Program-made: the position numbers and the translations under genes
Part shown: positions 59,305-64,000 of the stretch, piece by piece
Layout of the letters: the number at the start of each line of letters is the position of its first letter
Numbering within the stretch: position 1 is the stretch's first letter
The notes under the pieces: model-generated
The model's input: only the letters and a program-made list of their open reading frames with translations
Database searches by the model: none
Told to the model about the DNA's origin: nothing
DNA from: Chionis minor
Lineage: Eukaryota > Chordata > Aves > Charadriiformes > Chionididae
Direction: 5' to 3'
DNA: 64,000 nucleotides
Assembly: GCA_013398295.1 (NCBI GenBank)
Contig: VZSF01005563.1
Coordinates: 121,525 to 185,524 of the forward strand

Positions 59305-62300
59305 CTGATAAGTAACAAAAGAGTATTTTTAGAAGAAAAAACCCAAACACCTGAATTAAATATATAGCTTGCAACAACACAAATGATTAATACTGTTATT
59401 ACCACCTGTAATTTCTGGCCAAGTAGACAGTTGATTTCACTTTAAAATATATACATGATCACAGAGTTTTCATTAATTTGCCTAGTCTGTTTATTTTACA
59501 TCACCTAAAAAGACTTAATTAACACAGGCATTAAGGTTCTATAGTAATTTGTTTTTTCCCTTTTACAGGCTAGGGAAGTGAGAGAGAAATCAAACCTAAA
59601 ATCAGTTTTTTAATATTACGTGTATCTTGCGGAACTGTGATTCCAGGTATTCAGACAAGTAAAAAGCAGTGATTTCTACAGAACTAGTCTCAAAACAAGT
59701 CATTTAGTAGCAAACAAACAGGGTTTTTTTTCTGCTGGATAATCAGATCAAGGCACTTTTTAATGCAAACTACCATCAGGGCTATAGCTGCAGCAAAAGA
59801 AAAGTAGTACAGTAACGCTATATTCCCATATTTTTATGCTTTCACTGTAGTGGCTGTAAATTGCTGCTTCAGCTTTGATACTAAAGCAGAATTTTGACAA
59901 TAAATTGTGAATAGGAGAAGTGGAGGTCCTACAAAGGACACACAGTGTGTCTCACGGAATGAGAGGAAGCACATGAATGCTCTGGCCATAACAACAGCAG
60001 CTCAAGATCTACTCCTTATTCTGTGTTTACAAAGTCAATGTCTACTCCTATAATCTGTTAAAAGTTTCATACACAACGTAATAGATGGTCAAAACCTAAA
60101 AGCTGATCTCACGAAGTACTGATTTATGTTCCTGATACAATTATGGCATGCCAAAGTAACTGTAAGTGAGAAGACTAATGTGTGCAGTAACAAGAAGCTA
60201 TAAATTTTAAAAAAAAGGCAACAAAACCCCCAAAAGGTTAAAGCCAGCAGTAACGTTTTCTCCATGGACATTTTCTCTATTGCATATTTAACAAATATTT
60301 CAAAAGAGCTATTCTTGGAAGCCAAATAATTTTATGATTATACTAAAGTTCATATGTTACACAATATGGAACATCAACACCATAAAGAACTTCAAAAATA
60401 AGACACAATTCCCCATTTTCCCCAGCAAATACGTTATTTATCTTTAAAAAGTTAAACCGCTAAGTGTTTATGTAAGTCCTCACAGAACTTGCAAGTAAAG
60501 TATATATCTTGACTAAGTAAACCATGGCATCAAATACTAATGTTAGCTTTACGAAATTTACCTACTTCATAAGATCTACACGGCTCTCAAATAAAGACCA
60601 GTTCTGCATTTCTTTTTCTTTTGGACAAGATAGCAATATGTACACAAGTAGCCATAAAAACCATTCAAGTATTGCTTGCAATTAATCAGAGGGATTTTCT
60701 TCACAATTTCCCCTATAAACTCTGTTTTTTCTAATCGTCTCGATTGACAATTTTAAAGAAGATCTGGACAGCTTTTCAGATTCCGTGTTTGGTTTTAACT
60801 ATTTAAAAGTGTATCGCACACCCATAAAAGATCATAAACATTAAGTTTGTTGTTTAAAAATCTGCATTTTGTTTACTGCGATAAATAGAATACAAACAGC
60901 GTAATTCTCTACACCAGTGTATTCAGTAAGTGTTCGTGGATGTTGGTTTGGGTTTTTGGTTTGTTTTGGTTTTTGTTTTTTTTTTTATCAAGATACCTGT
61001 TGTCTGTAACTACGAGCAAACAGCCAATGGCTTACAAGCCCTAAGAACGGTGGTACAGGAACACCAAACAATCCTCTACTTCTAGAGTAATCTCAACATT
61101 TAATCATCATGAAAGGAAATAAAAGCTTTGACTCAGCAGTAATCTTCATCCTACATCAAAGAGGGTCAGCGTACAGTTTAAGCAAACATTACCATTCATA
61201 GAATGTCTGCAAAGGTGAACCTGCAGTGTAGTACAGATTAACTCTTGTCCTGTTTATTAGTTTGAAAAGATGAAACAAAATCTGGGAGTAAGAAAAAAAT
61301 AAAGTACTATATAAATTATTGAAGATAGAAATATTAGTTCATATACTGGTTGGGACCGTTGTGCAAAGATGGGTAGAAGAGCCTAATGGTACTTTATTTT
61401 CAAACATTGATAAAAATCTATACAGTGATTCCAACTACATCACTGGATTAAGGAATACTTTTAAAGTACAAATATTAATTTCATTGCTGCTAGGGAAAAA
61501 TGTCCCATTTTAGCAGTAGGAAGTAAGGAAGCTGAATTGGAAACAGCATGACTATGAGAGCTATGAAGTGTCTTCTGGCTGATTCGGGGTCTATTCTGAA
61601 AATATTTGCAATTTTTTGTGTGCAAGCAAGAGATCCATAGTACCAAGCTTCATGCATCAGTAAAAGTAATATATGGAATTGGAATAGTTTCCAGGATGAT
61701 ATGTGAGACCGAGGCAGAATGGCTAAATTACGTTGAGTTTTTTTCTAAATGTTCTTACATTGAAGAGGATTAAAGATCAAATACTAACCAGAATGTCTTC
61801 CAATTTCATATCTAGGAGATCTGTGCCTGTAACGTACTTCTTCCAGTCCTCCTGATCCTGTCCATCTTCTCCCATGTTGTCCAAGATCAGTTCAAAGAAA
61901 ATCACCTTTTCAGAAATGGTACTGAATGTGTTGTCAAAGCAGAACATGTAATCACCATCTTCCGTTTCCACCCTGTATATGTAAGCCAAATGTCATTAAA
62001 TTAACTATACTTCTTGTGCTGGTTCTCAAAAACTGAGCTTTTGTAAGCAAACTTTCCTCTTTAAGACTCACAATCATGCATTTAGAAATAACTGAATATG
62101 CTTTTTATATAAAAATAACTGTAAAGACACATTATAGATTGCACAGTTGCAGCAAAACAATACCACTGACTCTAAAGGCTTACTTTGATTTTCCTTTACT
62201 GGGATTTTGAATCATTGTTAGTCATTACAAAAAAGCTGCAATATGACTGGAATTCTTACACTGTATAGTAAAATTACAATAATCACTAGATATTTTGATA

Positions 62301-62737
62301 GGACTGGAAAAATAGGGGACTTTTCACCATATTATTTATACGACTGAGAAGATGTTTTGATATTAGATGTGGAGATCTTTTCCAACTGCACAATAATTAT
62401 TTTTCTTTGCTGACCATTAACAGCTATCATTAAAACAAAAGTACCCTTCACTTCCACATTAAGGTCCATGTAAAGAGCATTCAGTGCTTATAAAAAGGTA
62501 ATTGGTATTCTCAGACTGTCCTATTAGAAAGTCTCCTGGAATACCAAGGAATAATACGTACTCAACCTTTATTTTAGTTATATTTGTCAAAGAAACCAGA
62601 AAAGTACTTTATGTAACACTTCGAAGATTTTAAACTTACGTATGAACTCCATCTGATTTTCTTTCATCAAAAACTAGAGTTTCACCTTTTGGAGACAGTA
62701 GATGAAAATCAACATCTAATCCTGCTCCATCTAGAAC
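59086..62737 (-). CDS. TMED5: TMED5, p24 family cargo receptor (C-terminal 166 residues; exon 1 outside window)
   Basis: Type I membrane protein of the p24gamma group. It cycles between ER and Golgi in COPI/COPII vesicles and helps export cargo such as GPI-anchored proteins and Wnt. Coding exons present, minus strand: 62737-62640, 61972-61789, 59304-59086, totalling 501 nt in phase. What is seen: most of the GOLD domain ([12 protein letters not shown] to FELILDNMG), with the cysteine of YMFCFDN that pairs with one in exon 1; a helical stalk ([40 protein letters not shown]); one transmembrane helix ([21 protein letters not shown]); and a basic tail, EDKRKSRT, ending at the stop. The human protein is 229 residues as recalled, so about 63 residues, including the signal peptide, are missing to the right. 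Tail to tail with MTF2. Confidence 0.95.
59305..61788 (-). other. TMED5: TMED5 intron 3
   Basis: GTTAGT to TATCAG on the minus strand. AT-rich, with no repeat or gene recognised. Confidence 0.85.
61789..61972 (-). CDS. TMED5: TMED5 exon 3 (GOLD domain end and start of helical stalk)
   Basis: Acceptor TATATACAG, donor TTCTG|GTTAGT. It encodes [20 protein letters not shown] and [20 protein letters not shown]. Confidence 0.95.
62640..62737 (-). CDS. TMED5: TMED5 exon 2 (GOLD domain)
   Basis: Minus-strand acceptor TTTCACAG, donor CATAC|GTAAGT. It encodes [20 protein letters not shown] and ERKSDGVH of the beta-sandwich GOLD domain. Confidence 0.95.
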
Positions 62738-64000
62738 CTGTGAAACAAACAAAAAAACCACAACTTCCAACCAGCGGAATTCCTGTTTGCATTGCCGATG
62801 GCAACATTATTAGGGAAGGCAAACATTTTTAGGTAAGGGAACTGACATAGAAAGACTCTGAAAGCTCAATCTGTCTGTATGAGTTTACACCAAGTTAATT
62901 GGAAACAGATTAAAAACTGGTTCAACCCAAAAGCATTTTAGCCATTTCAAATCTTAAACTAAATATGATCTAATCATGCTAGGCTGGGCTTATATTGAAC
63001 CATTCCCTACTTGTTTTTAAGAATACATACAATTTTATCAATGGGCAGAGTTAGACAACCAAAAGATGGCTAAATCCAGCATGTCTATGGCAGACATCAT
63101 CGGTGGGTAAGTACCAGTGCTAGTTCAGTGGTAGAAATTTTATAAGAAAGATTGGTCACTTTTATGTACACACACACACGTATGAATTTGTAGAAGAACA
63201 CAGTCTATGCAGTGTCATCCGTAAGATCTTTTTGTTGGGTGAATTAACAGTGTGGAAGACAGAATTAGACGTCTTATGCCAATCAAAGCTGTACCACTTT
63301 GCCTTTTAATGCAGATTCAAGCTCTGAATTCTCCCAGGGCATTCTCATTTCCCAAAGGCAGAAGGAATAGAAGGCGTTAAGCTTCCTAAGCGTACACAGT
63401 ATTACAAGGCTGTGCTGCTTAAACCGTGTAACATGGCTCCAGTTGTACCACCACACCCTGTGCTGTAGAAATTCTCTACGGGGAAGGTAGTAACTGCGTA
63501 AGGGGGCAGACGGGGATCATTTTTAGGATATTAACTTAGGTCCACACTTGTTTGCTTGTTTTCCACTGAGCTGTTTGAGTACAGCAGTCTGCTCCTGCTG
63601 AAATCGAGGGCAAAGTTTACACTGACTGAAAGTGACGCTGGAGACTTCCCAAAAAAAGAGAAAGGACAAGGAAAATAAGTAGCTCACAGCTGATCAAATT
63701 AAAAACCACACATAGTGATATACCTTTAAGGCTATGACACAATCTAAACACCTATCAGCATTGTGTTTAATGCATGATGTCTTTGGAGAATGACCTGCAC
63801 CTCTACTTATTAATATTCCTATTATATAGTTAAATATTTAAATAGTTAAATAATAGTTAAATAGTTAAATATTCCTATGCTTTAGCCACTAACAATTCAG
63901 GATAAGTAAGTACAAAATAAATCTATTTCAAATAACATACAGAGCTCCTTTTCTACACATTCAAATAGAAAGCTGAATCGTTACTGCTAGCAGTAGTGCT
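62738..64000 (-). other. TMED5: TMED5 intron 1 (partial)
   Basis: No CpG island and no sequence encoding a signal peptide or the N-terminal GOLD strands was found up to the right edge, so exon 1 lies further right. A locally repeated atagttaaat motif occurs at about 63820-63880. Confidence 0.75.

Overview
This window is vertebrate nuclear DNA, most likely from a bird. Genes are split into short exons with consensus splice sites. Two CpG islands mark promoters. The interspersed repeats are CR1 LINEs, one ending in the typical tail around gattctatga. The gene order DIPK1A - MTF2 - TMED5 matches human chromosome 1p22 (chicken chromosome 8, from memory) but is compact. The species cannot be named from the sequence.

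Layout. Positions 1-4817 are intron 1 of DIPK1A (minus strand). Its first exon and promoter lie in a CpG island at about 4180-5819. A run of 606 N breaks this exon, and identical 21-base ends flank the run, so the gap looks artificial. Positions 5821-22800 separate two divergent promoters and hold no gene I can support, only a probable solo LTR, a TATC microsatellite and small repeats.

MTF2 (Polycomb-like 2, plus strand) starts in a second CpG island at about 22860-24060 and runs to a stop codon at 48543. All 15 coding exons can be placed. They join in phase to 1788 nt (595 residues plus stop), with one GC-AG intron (intron 3). Intron 1 (11.5 kb) carries CR1 copies, two of them inverted and sharing a 267-base perfectly identical core.

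Positions 48544 to about 56260 hold the MTF2 3' UTR and an AT-rich spacer. TMED5 (minus strand, tail to tail with MTF2) occupies about 56265 to the right edge. Exons 2, 3 and 4 are present; exon 1 and the promoter lie beyond the window.

Function. The three genes are unrelated in job: MTF2 recruits PRC2 to unmethylated CpG DNA, TMED5 is a p24 cargo receptor of the early secretory pathway, and DIPK1A is an ER membrane protein of the FAM69 kinase-like family. Their proximity is conserved synteny, not an operon. I found no novel multi-gene system. The points most worth checking are the false gap, the CR1 gene-conversion tract, the GC-AG intron, the overlapping upstream ORF of MTF2 and two candidate alternative exons.
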